In this document: positions 44,833 to 54,062 of the stretch, piece by piece
Numbering within the stretch: the first letter of the stretch is position 1
How the letters are laid out: each line of letters opens with the position of its first letter
Assembly: GCA_030424715.1 (NCBI GenBank)
Contig: JAUHWH010000004.1
Span: forward strand, 195,059-259,058
DNA: 64,000 bases
Reading direction: 5' to 3'
Origin: Bdellovibrionia bacterium
Lineage (GTDB): Bacteria > Bdellovibrionota > Bdellovibrionia > Bdellovibrionales > JAGQZY01
Notes under the pieces: generated by a model
What the model saw: only the letters and a program-made list of their open reading frames with translations
Told to the model about the DNA's origin: nothing
Database searches by the model: none
Position numbers and translations under genes: made by a program

Positions 44833-45996
44833 TTAGCGCGTTATGGGCATCAGATCCTGGTGTCGTTGTTCAAAACTATGGAGGTCGTAGTGAGAATGCT
44901 CAGGTGGGGTTGCTTTTCCGAGGGCCTCTCGGTGTCTTCTACCCTTTTTGGTTTCGCTTGCGGTTTCAGCATTGGCGATCTTTTTTCTTATAAATTCAAT
45001 CTGTCGTTCGATCTTATAGGTGAGAATGACAATCTCGTTACTGACTGCGGGCCACTGGTTTTTGAAAAAACGTTCGTCTAAATCATCCAGTTCCGCTATT
45101 TTTTTGAGGTAAGAGTTAACAACGGTCCGAGAGTTCGATCGCATATAGGAGAGAGCATTTTTTTGATCTTGTGATCCCGAAATTCCGAGTATTTGGCTCG
45201 CTTTGGCCTGCTCTAGCAGCATAGACTCGATCGTGAATTCCTCGAGGGCGGTGCGTTTGTCCAGTTCAAAGTGAAGATCAAAGTGCTGGTGGAACAGCTT
45301 AACCACCTCAAGCCCGATCGCTTCAGAGGGGGCCTCTTCGTACATTCCCATCCGAGTCCGGATCGAATTGCCAAGGTTAACAATTTGCTGCTGGATCTCA
45401 GAGTTGAATTGTAAATTGAACTGACGGGCCCGACTCTTGGCAAAAAGATAGTGCGACATTTCGTGCAGCAAGGTCCACTTTTTCGTGCTATCGAGCAGCA
45501 AGATTGTTGGGCTCGTCAAATGAGATTGTAAGTTACTGCTGTTGCGACTGTAGATCGTGGTAAAGAGTCCAAGGAGTTGCGAGTTGATGGCGCCTCCCCC
45601 TTTTGCTGCATTCCAGTTTTTTTGGGCTTCGGCAGTGGGTAAATTTAGAAAATCAAAGTAGCGGCATTCCGGGGCAGCACCCGAGGGCACTTGGTAAATT
45701 TGCACACCTTCATCAAACAGTTGTCTGGCTACGGAATAGCTCGAGGATGAGAAGGCCGCACGCCATTGGCCGGGCAAAAACTCTTTTGCAAAATACTCGG
45801 AGTTTTGCACTTGTGTTGAGTAGGTCTGTTGCTTGAAGTCGGTCCCAGTCAGAGGATGTTGGTTGCAGTCACCGACGTCAAACTGTTCGCGACCAAACCG
45901 TTTGTTGGATGTCTCCGAGGTGGATGTCTCTGAGCCACAGCCTGCGACAGCAACCGAGAGCATCAGACACGCGATGCGCTTTCCTAATATAGACAT
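44833..45996 (-). CDS. Predicted lipoprotein with zincin-type HExxH motif
   Basis: 387 residues. The leader ends at VAGC (Cys20), a lipobox with Gly at +2. The middle has LLHEMSHYLF with HExxH at H178-H182, the active-site motif of zincin metallopeptidases, preceded by a beta strand (TILLLDSTKKW). A candidate third ligand, in APSEAIGLEVVKLFHQHF, is a Glu further on. The rest is helical. No exact family recognised. It might be a surface-bound protease; the opposite strand neighbours give no hint. Confidence 0.55.
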   Translation of the reverse strand: MSILGKRIACLMLSVAVAGCGSETSTSETSNKRFGREQFDVGDCNQHPLTGTDFKQQTYSTQVQNSEYFAKEFLPGQWRAAFSSSSYSVARQLFDEGVQIYQVPSGAAPECRYFDFLNLPTAEAQKNWNAAKGGGAINSQLLGLFTTIYSRNSSNLQSHLTSPTILLLDSTKKWTLLHEMSHYLFAKSRARQFNLQFNSEIQQQIVNLGNSIRTRMGMYEEAPSEAIGLEVVKLFHQHFDLHFELDKRTALEEFTIESMLLEQAKASQILGISGSQDQKNALSYMRSNSRTVVNSYLKKIAELDDLDERFFKNQWPAVSNEIVILTYKIERQIEFIRKKIANAETASETKKGRRHREALGKATPPEHSHYDLHSFEQRHQDLMPITR

Positions 45997-46150
45997 GATC
46001 TCCCCCCGAAGATGTTGGCTCTGTTGTATTTTAAATCGAGAAGCGGTTCAACGAAAACAACGCGTCGCAGTTGTTTCCGCAAAAATACATTGTTATTTGC
46101 CGGGGGCAGTGGAAATTTGTGGTCTCTAGACAGTAAGAAGGGGCTTTATC

Positions 46151-47383
46151 GTGACACACCCAATCGTTTACTCAAATATTGCCGAACTCATGACCATGAA
46201 AGGTCTGCAAGCCAATGATGGGCGCCACGTGGGTGCCAAAGATCTTGCGGTGGTCAAAAAAGCGGCATTCGTGGCTGAAAAAGGTCGTGTGGTCTGGGTG
46301 GGTCGCGAGTCTCGATTGCCCACCGTTTTTCGCTCGAGCAAGCGGGTGGACTGCCAGGGGCTTAACGTGTTCCCTGGCTTTGTAGACTGCCACACTCATA
46401 TGGTTTTTGCCGGCGACAGGGTCAACGAATTCGAAAAACGCAACCAGGGGGCAAGCTATCAAGAGATCGCCGCGGCGGGGGGCGGTATCTTGTCTACCGT
46501 GAAGGCCACGCGTAAAGTGTCGAAACAGGCTCTGGTCGATTTGGCTCAGCAACGAGTGGGCAAGCATCTCTCTCAAGGTGTAACGACCATTGAAATAAAA
46601 AGTGGTTACGGTCTGAACCCTCAATCTGAAATCAAAATGTTGCAGGCGGCAAAAGCCCTTAAGAAGGCTCGAGTTGTCACCACTTATCTGGGCGCGCACG
46701 CTATTCCGTCGGGAACCACCCAGGCGCAGTACCTTGAGTCCTTGAAGCGGGAGTTGCCCAAAATCAAACAGCTGGGGTTGAGTCAAAGAGTGGATATCTT
46801 TATTGAGAAGGGCTATTTCGATTTGAGTGCCGCTAAAGAGTATCTGGTTTTTGCTCAGGAGTTGGGTTTCGCCGTCACCATTCATGCCGATCAACTGAAT
46901 AGGACCCAAGCCACTCAATTGGCTGTCGCCCTCAGAGCAAAGTCGGCGGATCATGTGATCTGTTTGAACTCAAAAGATAAAAAGCGGCTTGCCGATTCAG
47001 AGACCGTCGCTGTCTTACTGCCAGCGGCCGACTTCTACCTGGAGTGTGATTACCCCGATGCAAGAACCCTTATCGACAGCGGGGCCTGTGTGGCTTTAGC
47101 CAGTGATTACAACCCTGGCAGCAGCCCGACCCAAAACATTGAGTTTGTGGGGTTACTCGCTCGACTTCAAATGAAAATGGCATTACCCGAGGTTTTTAGT
47201 GCTCTGACCTATGGGGGCGCCAAGGCTTTGGGGCTTGAGGGCGAAGTGGGCGCACTGTTGCCAGGTTTTCGCGCTGACTTTTTTCTATCGAACCAATCAT
47301 GGGAGCAGTTTTTCTACGGCTTAGGCGGCCATGACGTTTTTAGGACCTACGTTGGCGGCCGCAAAGTTTTTAGCAAAAAATGA
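46151..47383 (+). CDS. hutI: Imidazolonepropionase
   Basis: 410 residues, GTG start with AAGAAGGGG upstream. Amidohydrolase signature FPGFVDCHTHMVFAGDRVNEF (read in part), then AAAGGGILSTV, the metal ligands in IHADQLN and ASDYNPGSSP. The enzyme hydrolyses imidazolonepropionate in histidine breakdown. No hutH, hutU or hutG lies in this window. Motifs match HutI; other amidohydrolases are less likely. Confidence 0.93.
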   Translation: MTHPIVYSNIAELMTMKGLQANDGRHVGAKDLAVVKKAAFVAEKGRVVWVGRESRLPTVFRSSKRVDCQGLNVFPGFVDCHTHMVFAGDRVNEFEKRNQGASYQEIAAAGGGILSTVKATRKVSKQALVDLAQQRVGKHLSQGVTTIEIKSGYGLNPQSEIKMLQAAKALKKARVVTTYLGAHAIPSGTTQAQYLESLKRELPKIKQLGLSQRVDIFIEKGYFDLSAAKEYLVFAQELGFAVTIHADQLNRTQATQLAVALRAKSADHVICLNSKDKKRLADSETVAVLLPAADFYLECDYPDARTLIDSGACVALASDYNPGSSPTQNIEFVGLLARLQMKMALPEVFSALTYGGAKALGLEGEVGALLPGFRADFFLSNQSWEQFFYGLGGHDVFRTYVGGRKVFSKK

Positions 47384-47589
47384 GAAACAAATTCTATCGA
47401 GAGGACGCTTGAAAAGACAAAGTATTTCTCGTTTCTTCTTAAAAAAAAATGAATATTTCCAGATATTTAAATAATCGCCGCTGAAAAAAGCACAATCCGC
47501 CGATGCCTTGCGTAATTTGGTAGAAAAGGTTTGCCTTAAACTTTTTCGAAGTTCTAGCCTTTGGGTACCAGCAAGCAAGGGGTGGCAAC

Positions 47590-47970
47590 ATGGATCGTTA
47601 CATTACCAAGACAAAGTATTTTTCTTCGGACTTTAACACGGCCATTTTTTCTGACCCAATTCGTATTTACTTTTCCAATGAACAAGAGTCACAGGCACTG
47701 GAGCTCTATTTTCGACTGCAAAGTCGCAAAGATCAGTGGGAGCAATTTTTACGCAAACGTGGCAAAGACAATTACTGCTACATCATGATGTACAGCAACC
47801 CTTCACAATTCGATACCTGTTTCGAAATCGATGGTCAGAGCTTTGCTCCCGGTGAGATGGGCGAGGATTTTGTCGTTGGCATCAAAGGTCCGATGACGCC
47901 AGAGTCGGTCGAAAGTTTTTTTGAAAACATGGACCAAACCATCGGCTTTGATACTATTCGGAATCAATAA
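47590..47970 (+). CDS. Hypothetical protein, soluble
   Basis: 126 residues, ATG with AAGGGG nearby. It has no signal peptide or membrane helix and no motif that I recognise. The C-terminal 17 bp overlap the end of the convergent gene at 47954. Composition and ribosome site suggest that it is expressed. Confidence 0.55.
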   Translation: MDRYITKTKYFSSDFNTAIFSDPIRIYFSNEQESQALELYFRLQSRKDQWEQFLRKRGKDNYCYIMMYSNPSQFDTCFEIDGQSFAPGEMGEDFVVGIKGPMTPESVESFFENMDQTIGFDTIRNQ

Positions 47971-48487
47971 TTTTTAATAGCGGTTTGCGGTTTTTATTCA
48001 CGTCTCCAAGGTAGCTATAAATCTTTTTCTGTTTTGGTAGAATAACAAACACCATGGGGAGCGCCCGCACGTGAAAGCTGGTTTGCAGAAGTTCCGAGCG
48101 ATCAAACACCAAGGCCGCACTTTTCGGCGCATTCTTTAACCACAGCTGTCTTACTTCCAACTGGTCTTTAGAATTTGATACATGGATGCCATAAACACGA
48201 ACTCGTGAGGGGATCGAGCTCAAGGCGCGGATCGCGGTGAGATGCTCTTTTTCATTTTTATCCCAAAAGATAAAAACAGTGGGTGCCGAAGGGTGAAGGC
48301 TAAACATTTTTAGGGCTTGGGTGGCGTCTTCGTAAAATCTTGAGTTTTCTTCGTCCCATGCCGATACAAAAGGGTTAGAGTTGATAGCCGCAAGATAGAT
48401 CAGGAAGATGACTCCTAGACCTAAAGCCAGCTGCCCCCATAGAGGGATACGAAAGGTTTTTTTTGAAAATGGAAGATCTGAAGCCAC
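47954..48487 (-). CDS. Membrane-anchored thioredoxin-fold protein without CxxC
   Basis: 177 residues, GTG start. One N-terminal membrane helix (LALGLGVIFLIYLAAI) and a domain with strands in thioredoxin order: VFIFWDKNEKEHL, where CxxC should follow FW, then ALPMVFVILPKQKKIY, the cis-Pro loop. The missing cysteines make it a redox-inactive member, perhaps a binding module. Its start overlaps that of the divergent gene at 48469 by 19 bp. Confidence 0.6.
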   Translation of the reverse strand: MASDLPFSKKTFRIPLWGQLALGLGVIFLIYLAAINSNPFVSAWDEENSRFYEDATQALKMFSLHPSAPTVFIFWDKNEKEHLTAIRALSSIPSRVRVYGIHVSNSKDQLEVRQLWLKNAPKSAALVFDRSELLQTSFHVRALPMVFVILPKQKKIYSYLGDVNKNRKPLLKIIDSE

Positions 48488-48690
48488 AGGCCAACGTTAC
48501 CCCAAAGACCATCCTGGGTCAAAACAAGGGTCAGCTGTTGGTGGAATATATATTACTGATCGTTATTGTGGTGGTGATTGCAACTTCTCTCACTAAACTT
48601 TTGGTGGGGCGCTCTGAGGGTGAGAGCGGTGTGATTATTACCAAGTGGTTCCAGCTGCTGGAGATGGTCGGTCAAGACATCGGCGATTAG
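48469..48690 (+). CDS. Small prepilin-like (Flp/TadE-type) protein
   Basis: 73 residues from ATG 48469 (TTG 48463 has the better-spaced GAAAGG site). A short polar leader ends at NKGQLLVEYILLIVIVVVIA: Gly, then Gln, and Val-Glu-Tyr at the start of a long hydrophobic helix. This is the class III or type IV prepilin pattern with Glu at +5. The C-terminal tail is short. No pilus assembly genes lie nearby. Confidence 0.6.
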   Translation: MEDLKPQANVTPKTILGQNKGQLLVEYILLIVIVVVIATSLTKLLVGRSEGESGVIITKWFQLLEMVGQDIGD

Positions 48691-48705
48691 CGGCCGTTCA
48701 TTTTT

Positions 48706-49473
48706 CTAGAAATACAGGTTCTTTCTTTTGTTCACTTCGAGGCTCAGTCGACGTTGCATTCGCTCTCGAATATCAGTGGCCAAATCGGCCACCAGCTCTC
48801 TGTCTTCCAATTGTTTCTCCGAATAGGGGAGATGAATGGGCTCCATAAAAATAATATGCCACCGTGCGGGCAGCGGGATGATGTTCAAGGGTAAGGGAAG
48901 CACGGTGCCCCGTAGGTATTTGGTGAACTTGAGTCGTGCTAGGTTGATATGGGTTTCTTCAGCCCCTAAAATCAGGGTGGGGATAATGGGGCATTGCTGA
49001 GCTATCGCCATCCGAATAAAACCCCTTTTGAACTCTTGAAGGTGGTAGGCCTTGCTTGAGGGCTTAAAATTGCCGTATTCCCCCTCGGGGAACAGCACAA
49101 CCAAATTGTTTTTTGCCAGCTGTTGGGTGCCATTGCTTTTGGTGGCTTCGATAAAACCCATTTTCTTCATTGGAATGGCTGTTGTTGAATTGAGAAACCA
49201 CAACTTGTGGGTGAGGATTCGAGCTGTCCTTTGGGTGGCTTTGTGGATATGGTGTCCAAGTAAAAAAGCGTCAAACCCAGAGTAACCCGAATGGTTGGGG
49301 GTGATTAGGGCGGGGCCTTTGCGCGGGAGGTACTCTTGCCCCTCGATGGTCATTCTGAAGTACTTTGTCATAATCTCAGCGAGTAGGTGGGGCATGACTC
49401 GATACATTAGGCGTTCTGTATCCAAGTCTTTCAGATTAAATGTTTTTTCGTTATCTTTAAAAAACCAGCCCAT
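48706..49473 (-). CDS. PlsC-like 1-acylglycerol-phosphate acyltransferase
   Basis: 255 residues from ATG at 49473 (AAGG upstream; frame open to 49479). Motif I is NHSGYSGFD (NHxxxxD, HX4D), motif III FPEGEYGNF, with IIPTLILGAEE after it. These are the acyltransferase family motifs for phospholipid synthesis or remodelling at the inner membrane. Substrate unknown. It is divergent from glpK. Confidence 0.82.
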   Translation of the reverse strand: MGWFFKDNEKTFNLKDLDTERLMYRVMPHLLAEIMTKYFRMTIEGQEYLPRKGPALITPNHSGYSGFDAFLLGHHIHKATQRTARILTHKLWFLNSTTAIPMKKMGFIEATKSNGTQQLAKNNLVVLFPEGEYGNFKPSSKAYHLQEFKRGFIRMAIAQQCPIIPTLILGAEETHINLARLKFTKYLRGTVLPLPLNIIPLPARWHIIFMEPIHLPYSEKQLEDRELVADLATDIRERMQRRLSLEVNKRKNLYF

Positions 49474-49496
49474 GCCCAACCTTTATAAGGAATTCT

Positions 49497-51005
49497 ATGT
49501 CTCAGCAATATCTATTATCCATTGATCAGGGAACCACGGGAACGACTGTTTCTGTAATCAACACGAAGGGGCAGCTGAAAGCAAAGGTCAATCGCGAATT
49601 CCGGCAAATTTTTCCGCAGCCAGGCTGGGTTGAGCATAGTCCAGACGACATTTGGAAGTCCACGACCACGACCCTTCGTTTGGCACTACAAAAGGCAAAA
49701 GTGAAGGGGAGTCAAATTCTCTCAATCGGAATCACCAACCAGCGTGAAACCGTGGTGGCCTGGGACCGGAAAACGGGGGAAACCATCGGCAACGCCATTG
49801 TTTGGCAGTGTCGACGAACGGCCGATCTTTGCGACAAACTAAAAAAACGGGGCTTCGAAAAGCGTTTAAAAAAAACCACGGGCCTTGTTTTGGACCCCTA
49901 CTTTTCAGGCACCAAGATGCAATGGATTCTGCAAAACAACCCCAAAGCCAAAGCCTTGGCGCGCAAAGGGCACCTTTGCTTTGGAACCATCGATAGTTTT
50001 TTGATTTGGAAGCTCACTGGTGGCGAAGTTCATGCCACCGATGTTTCCAACGCCTCTCGCACTCAGTTGATGGATTTGTCCACTTTGCAATATAGCGATG
50101 AAATGCTGCGGACCTTTTCAGTGAGTCCCGAGATGTTGCCGCAGATTTATGCCTCGGGTGGTGTTTTTGGAGTCACTGTAAAAACGGGCAACCTGCCGGC
50201 AGGTATCCCTATTTCTGGAGTCCTTGGTGATCAGCAAAGTGCTCTGTTTGGTCAATATTGTTACGACGGGGGTGAGGCAAAGATCACCTACGGCACCGGG
50301 AGCTTCTTATTGATGAATACCAAAAACCGTCGTGTTGGCAGCCCCAGTGGTTTGTTAACCACGGTCAGTTGGCAATTGCCCAATCAAGTGGGCGCTGATT
50401 ACGCACTAGAGGGCGGTGCCTTTATTTGTGGGGCCGCCGTGCAGTGGTTACGAGATAATCTAAAAATGCTCAAAAGTAGCGGTGACATTGAAAAGCTGGC
50501 TTCTCGAGTCGAAAGCACCGATGGGGTAGAGTTTGTACCCAGCTTTTCTGGCCTAGGAGCGCCTTTTTGGGACTCTCAAGTGCGGGGCTCTCTGTTTGGT
50601 ATCACTCGTGGTACCTGCGACACCCATATCGCCCGAGCCACTCTCGAGGCCATGGCCTTGCAAAATGTCGATGTGATGAGTGCCATGGTCAAAGACTCCG
50701 GAGTCCCTTTAAAAACAGTTCGGGTTGATGGTGGTGCTTCGGCGAACAACTTGTTGATGCAGATGCAGGCGGATTTTTTGGGAGTCGAAGTGGTTCGTCC
50801 GAAATTGGTCGAGTCGACCTCTATGGGTGCCGCCTTGATGGCCGGGCTTGGTATCGGGGTGTGGTCGAGTCTTGCTGACCTCAAAAAAATGGACAAGGTC
50901 GATCGAGAGTTTCGGTGCACCAACCGATTGATTGATCGAAAGCGTCGAATCGCCAGGTGGCACAAAGCGATCAAGGCGATGCAAAGCTACTATGATTCTG
51001 TTTAA
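49497..51005 (+). CDS. glpK: Glycerol kinase
   Basis: 502 residues. FGGY kinase motifs: SIDQGTTGTT, ITNQRETVVAWDRKTG, GVLGDQQSALFGQ, YGTGSFLLMNT and the late VDGGASANNLLMQMQADFLG. These match GlpK over other sugar kinases; length is standard. It phosphorylates glycerol to glycerol-3-phosphate. No glpF or glpD is beside it; the PlsC-like enzyme upstream uses the same phospholipid branch. Confidence 0.95.
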   Translation: MSQQYLLSIDQGTTGTTVSVINTKGQLKAKVNREFRQIFPQPGWVEHSPDDIWKSTTTTLRLALQKAKVKGSQILSIGITNQRETVVAWDRKTGETIGNAIVWQCRRTADLCDKLKKRGFEKRLKKTTGLVLDPYFSGTKMQWILQNNPKAKALARKGHLCFGTIDSFLIWKLTGGEVHATDVSNASRTQLMDLSTLQYSDEMLRTFSVSPEMLPQIYASGGVFGVTVKTGNLPAGIPISGVLGDQQSALFGQYCYDGGEAKITYGTGSFLLMNTKNRRVGSPSGLLTTVSWQLPNQVGADYALEGGAFICGAAVQWLRDNLKMLKSSGDIEKLASRVESTDGVEFVPSFSGLGAPFWDSQVRGSLFGITRGTCDTHIARATLEAMALQNVDVMSAMVKDSGVPLKTVRVDGGASANNLLMQMQADFLGVEVVRPKLVESTSMGAALMAGLGIGVWSSLADLKKMDKVDREFRCTNRLIDRKRRIARWHKAIKAMQSYYDSV

Positions 51006-51104
51006 AATGCTGCCCAGCTTTACGTCTAGGGTTTGATTTCTGACGATACTAAACTTTGGCATACTTATGGAGATCTGGTCTTAGTTTTTTGGGAGACTAT
51101 AGGT

Positions 51105-53570
51105 ATGATGGGAAGAATGAAAAGTCAGCTTCCTTCTCTAGTATCACGAGCCCGTAAAATCCTCTCTCAGCAAACCTCAAGCGTCATCTTATTGCTGACA
51201 ATGCTTTACTGTGGCTTGGTGCAGGCCTCTCATTCAGAAATGGAGCAGGCGAAGCGGTTTTTTCAACAACAGGAATATCAAAAGGCTCACGAGCAGTTGA
51301 ATAAAATTCCGATGTCAGAAGTCGACCCCAAGAGGATGGCCCTGATCGAGTTTTTTCGTGGCACTATTTTTTTCGAACAGAACAATCATAATTTTGCGAT
51401 TCGTCATTTTGATAAAAGTCTCAGTCTTGGCACGAGGTTGGCGGATGTCGCCTACTATTACCGGGGTCTGTCTTATTTGAAGCTGTCGAACAATAAAGAA
51501 GCCCTCAATTCTTTTGCCAAGGTCGACCAGGTCAGTACCGGAGGCCGAGCCTCCGACTTTCTCAATAGGAAGTCTGATTTCAAAGTGGCAGAAATTCTTT
51601 TTGAGACCCAAAAGTATGATGAGGCTAAAAAACTTTTTAAAAAGCTCGAAAGAGGAATGAGGGGGACAGAAGTCTATCCTGATATTCTTTGGTCCTTGCT
51701 AAAAATCAATCATATCAAAAAGCGCCGTTTGGACGCTTGCTATTGGGCTCGTAAGCTGTACCGGAAGTATCCGACCTACGAGCCAGTGGCCCATTGGGGA
51801 CTACGGTGGCAAGAAAACCTGGTTGATGGCAAGGCTCTCGTTTGTAAAGACACGATCAGTGATCAGCAAGATCGAATCAAGCGTTTGCAGTTGATGGGTG
51901 CTAGCAAAAAAGCCTACGCCGAGTTGCAGGTGTTTCAAAAAACAAAAGAAGAAAAATTCACCAAAGATATGACCATGGCGGAATACCTAGTCAACGAAGG
52001 GATGGTGCGAGAAGCCTTCGATCGTTTAATGCCCTATTACAGTGATAAAGAGAAAAAGAAGGATTATGACTATATTGGTCTTCTTGCCAAAGCTGCATCG
52101 CGAGCCGGCGAGTATCAAGCGGCCGTGGGTATTTATTTGCAAGCGGCAAAAGACTTCAAGGGGAGAGAGGCGCGCAGCGCACTCTACAGAGCGGCTTTTC
52201 TGAGTTATCAAAATCAAGACTACGACGGTGCTCTTCGACGGTTTGAAGAAATAAAGAAAAAATACCCCTATACCTCCCAGGGCAAGCAGGCCAATTGGTA
52301 CATACCTTGGGTTTACTACCTAAAAGGACACTTTCAAAAGTCCTACAACCTTTTGAAGGTCGCACTTGAGAATAAGAGAAGGATGCTGCCCTATCGAACC
52401 AGTCGAGAGAAGATCAAGTACTGGATGGCCATGAGTATGCTAAGGCAGGGGAATAGCGAACTGGCGAAAGAGCTGTTTCTTGAGATTTCGCAAGACGACT
52501 ATTTTGGTTATTACGCGATTGCATCGGTTCAGAGGCTGCGCCTTTTGGTAGGGGCTCGAGGACTCGCTAATGTGAAACACAACGATGCCACCACTCTCCA
52601 TGAAAACTGGTTGCCACTTTTCGCCAAAGAAGAAGTGGCTGAAGAAGACATTGAGTTTGCTCAGTCCACGGTGCGAACTAACGAAAGCTTTCACGCGGAA
52701 TGGGAAAAGCTGCCCTATATGCGTGAGTACTTGGATATGGGCAAGCCGGCACAAATATACGCCACTGTCAGTGAGCCCGAATTCCGACGCCACATTGATC
52801 GAGCCAAAGATCTTTCACTTATGGGTATGTCCGAATTGGCGAAGTGGGAGCTGTACAGTATTGAAGGACGTACAAAAAATCGAGACTATCTAAAAACCCT
52901 GATGTTTGAATACTATCGCAATAATATTTATCATCGCTCGGCTTATATCGGGACCAGTCACTTTGCGGGTGACCGGAAGCACCTCGGTTTGGCACTGGGT
53001 AAACCCCTGTGGCAGTATGTCTATCCCCGAGCCTTCGAAGATGCGGTGTTGGCGCAAGGGAGTCGCTTCAATGTGCCCAATGAGTTTATCTGGAGTATTA
53101 TGAAGGCCGAGACCAACTTCAGACCAGATGCCATGTCTCCCGTGGGAGCGCGTGGTCTTATGCAAGTGATGACCCACACGGGCCGCAAGGTGGCCACGAT
53201 GATCGGTAAAACAATCGACGGTCCCGATCTTCTCCGCCCCGAAGTGAGTATTGAAATCGGGGCGCGCTATCTACAGCGTAATCTTAAGAAGTTCAAAGGC
53301 AAGCTTCCACTGGCTGCGGCGGCTTACAATGGCGGGCCCCATCGTGTTCACAGTTGGTTACACAAGTTTGGTCAATTAGATATGGACGAGTTCATTGAGC
53401 ATATCCCTTTTTTGGAGACTCGTAACTATGTGAAAAAAGTGACTCGCTACTACACTTTGTACAATCTGCTGTATAACGAAAATGCCGAAGCCTCTTCGTG
53501 GTTGGCTGAAAATGTCAATGTGTATCCAGAGGGCACGCCTCCCACCCGTGAAACATGGGAGGTCTTGTGA
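51105..53570 (+). CDS. TPR-containing soluble lytic transglycosylase (Slt70-like)
   Basis: 821 residues from ATG 51105 (GGAG upstream; ATG 51117 also possible; the frame opens at 51033). A signal-like helix is followed by a long helical superhelix with TPR repeats (about 50-620), then an SLT catalytic domain. Catalytic Glu669 lies in KAETNFRPDAMSPVGARGLMQV (read in part). AAYNGGPHRV and NYVKKVTRYY complete the SLT pattern. It cleaves peptidoglycan between MurNAc and GlcNAc, with 1,6-anhydro products, in the periplasm. Its last codons overlap the cold-shock gene. Confidence 0.9.
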   Translation: MMGRMKSQLPSLVSRARKILSQQTSSVILLLTMLYCGLVQASHSEMEQAKRFFQQQEYQKAHEQLNKIPMSEVDPKRMALIEFFRGTIFFEQNNHNFAIRHFDKSLSLGTRLADVAYYYRGLSYLKLSNNKEALNSFAKVDQVSTGGRASDFLNRKSDFKVAEILFETQKYDEAKKLFKKLERGMRGTEVYPDILWSLLKINHIKKRRLDACYWARKLYRKYPTYEPVAHWGLRWQENLVDGKALVCKDTISDQQDRIKRLQLMGASKKAYAELQVFQKTKEEKFTKDMTMAEYLVNEGMVREAFDRLMPYYSDKEKKKDYDYIGLLAKAASRAGEYQAAVGIYLQAAKDFKGREARSALYRAAFLSYQNQDYDGALRRFEEIKKKYPYTSQGKQANWYIPWVYYLKGHFQKSYNLLKVALENKRRMLPYRTSREKIKYWMAMSMLRQGNSELAKELFLEISQDDYFGYYAIASVQRLRLLVGARGLANVKHNDATTLHENWLPLFAKEEVAEEDIEFAQSTVRTNESFHAEWEKLPYMREYLDMGKPAQIYATVSEPEFRRHIDRAKDLSLMGMSELAKWELYSIEGRTKNRDYLKTLMFEYYRNNIYHRSAYIGTSHFAGDRKHLGLALGKPLWQYVYPRAFEDAVLAQGSRFNVPNEFIWSIMKAETNFRPDAMSPVGARGLMQVMTHTGRKVATMIGKTIDGPDLLRPEVSIEIGARYLQRNLKKFKGKLPLAAAAYNGGPHRVHSWLHKFGQLDMDEFIEHIPFLETRNYVKKVTRYYTLYNLLYNENAEASSWLAENVNVYPEGTPPTRETWEVL

Positions 53571-53770
53571 GTGACAAAATCTCGGGCAAGGTGAAGTGGT
53601 TTCGCGATGACAAGGGCTTTGGCTTTATTGAAGTCCTTAACGGCGACGACATTTTTGTACACGTCAGCCAAACCCAGGAACCCCTGCAAGAAGGCGATGA
53701 AGTTGAGTTTATTATCAAAGAGGGTAAAAAGGGGCTGATCGCGACCGATGTAAAAAAAACGACGTCCTAG
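53567..53770 (+). CDS. Cold-shock domain protein
   Basis: 67 residues from GTG 53567, with GGGAGG at 53556-53561; an ATG at 53555 would leave that site inside the gene. RNP1 is KGFGFIEV, RNP2 is DIFVHVS. The family binds single-stranded RNA or DNA. The GTGA overlap with the transglycosylase stop indicates translational coupling, an uncommon partner for a Csp. Confidence 0.92.
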   Translation: MSDKISGKVKWFRDDKGFGFIEVLNGDDIFVHVSQTQEPLQEGDEVEFIIKEGKKGLIATDVKKTTS

Positions 53771-53780
53771 CCTTTGCTAT

Positions 53781-53933
53781 CTAGATGTTAAACATCCCCA
53801 ACATGATTTGAGTGATTAAAAAAGTCAAAATAAAGCAGCACGCAAAAACAATCATGCAAACATCCACCCGACGAGGGCTTTTCGCTTTCCGTTCTACTGA
53901 GAATTTTACTTTTTCTAGTTTTGTACTGGCCAT
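53781..53933 (-). CDS. Small single-helix membrane protein, unknown
   Basis: A 50-residue frame from ATG at 53931-53933 to TAG at 53781-53783, below usual length cut-offs. The first half is basic and polar (KLEKVKFSVERKAKSPRR), the second a single hydrophobic helix (MIVFACCFILTFLITQIML), the form of an anchor peptide with cytoplasmic N-terminus. No good ribosome site is visible, so it is only probable. The rest of 53771-54062 has nothing else. Confidence 0.45.
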   Translation of the reverse strand: MASTKLEKVKFSVERKAKSPRRVDVCMIVFACCFILTFLITQIMLGMFNI

Positions 53934-54062
53934 ATTGGTTTATCGGTCTATTTGGCCCCAGGCTTGATAGCTGAAGGCTTCTGGACAAATACAGCAAGAT
54001 GGGACATTCTGAGCGGGTCAATATGAGACATTCACTCGTCAATTCTGAAGCGTGGAGGCATT

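Noticed and set aside
53788..54042. 84-residue - strand frame before the acyl-CoA dehydrogenase gene
   Set aside because: No signal or domain; the alternative 50-residue frame at 53781-53933 looks more like a protein.
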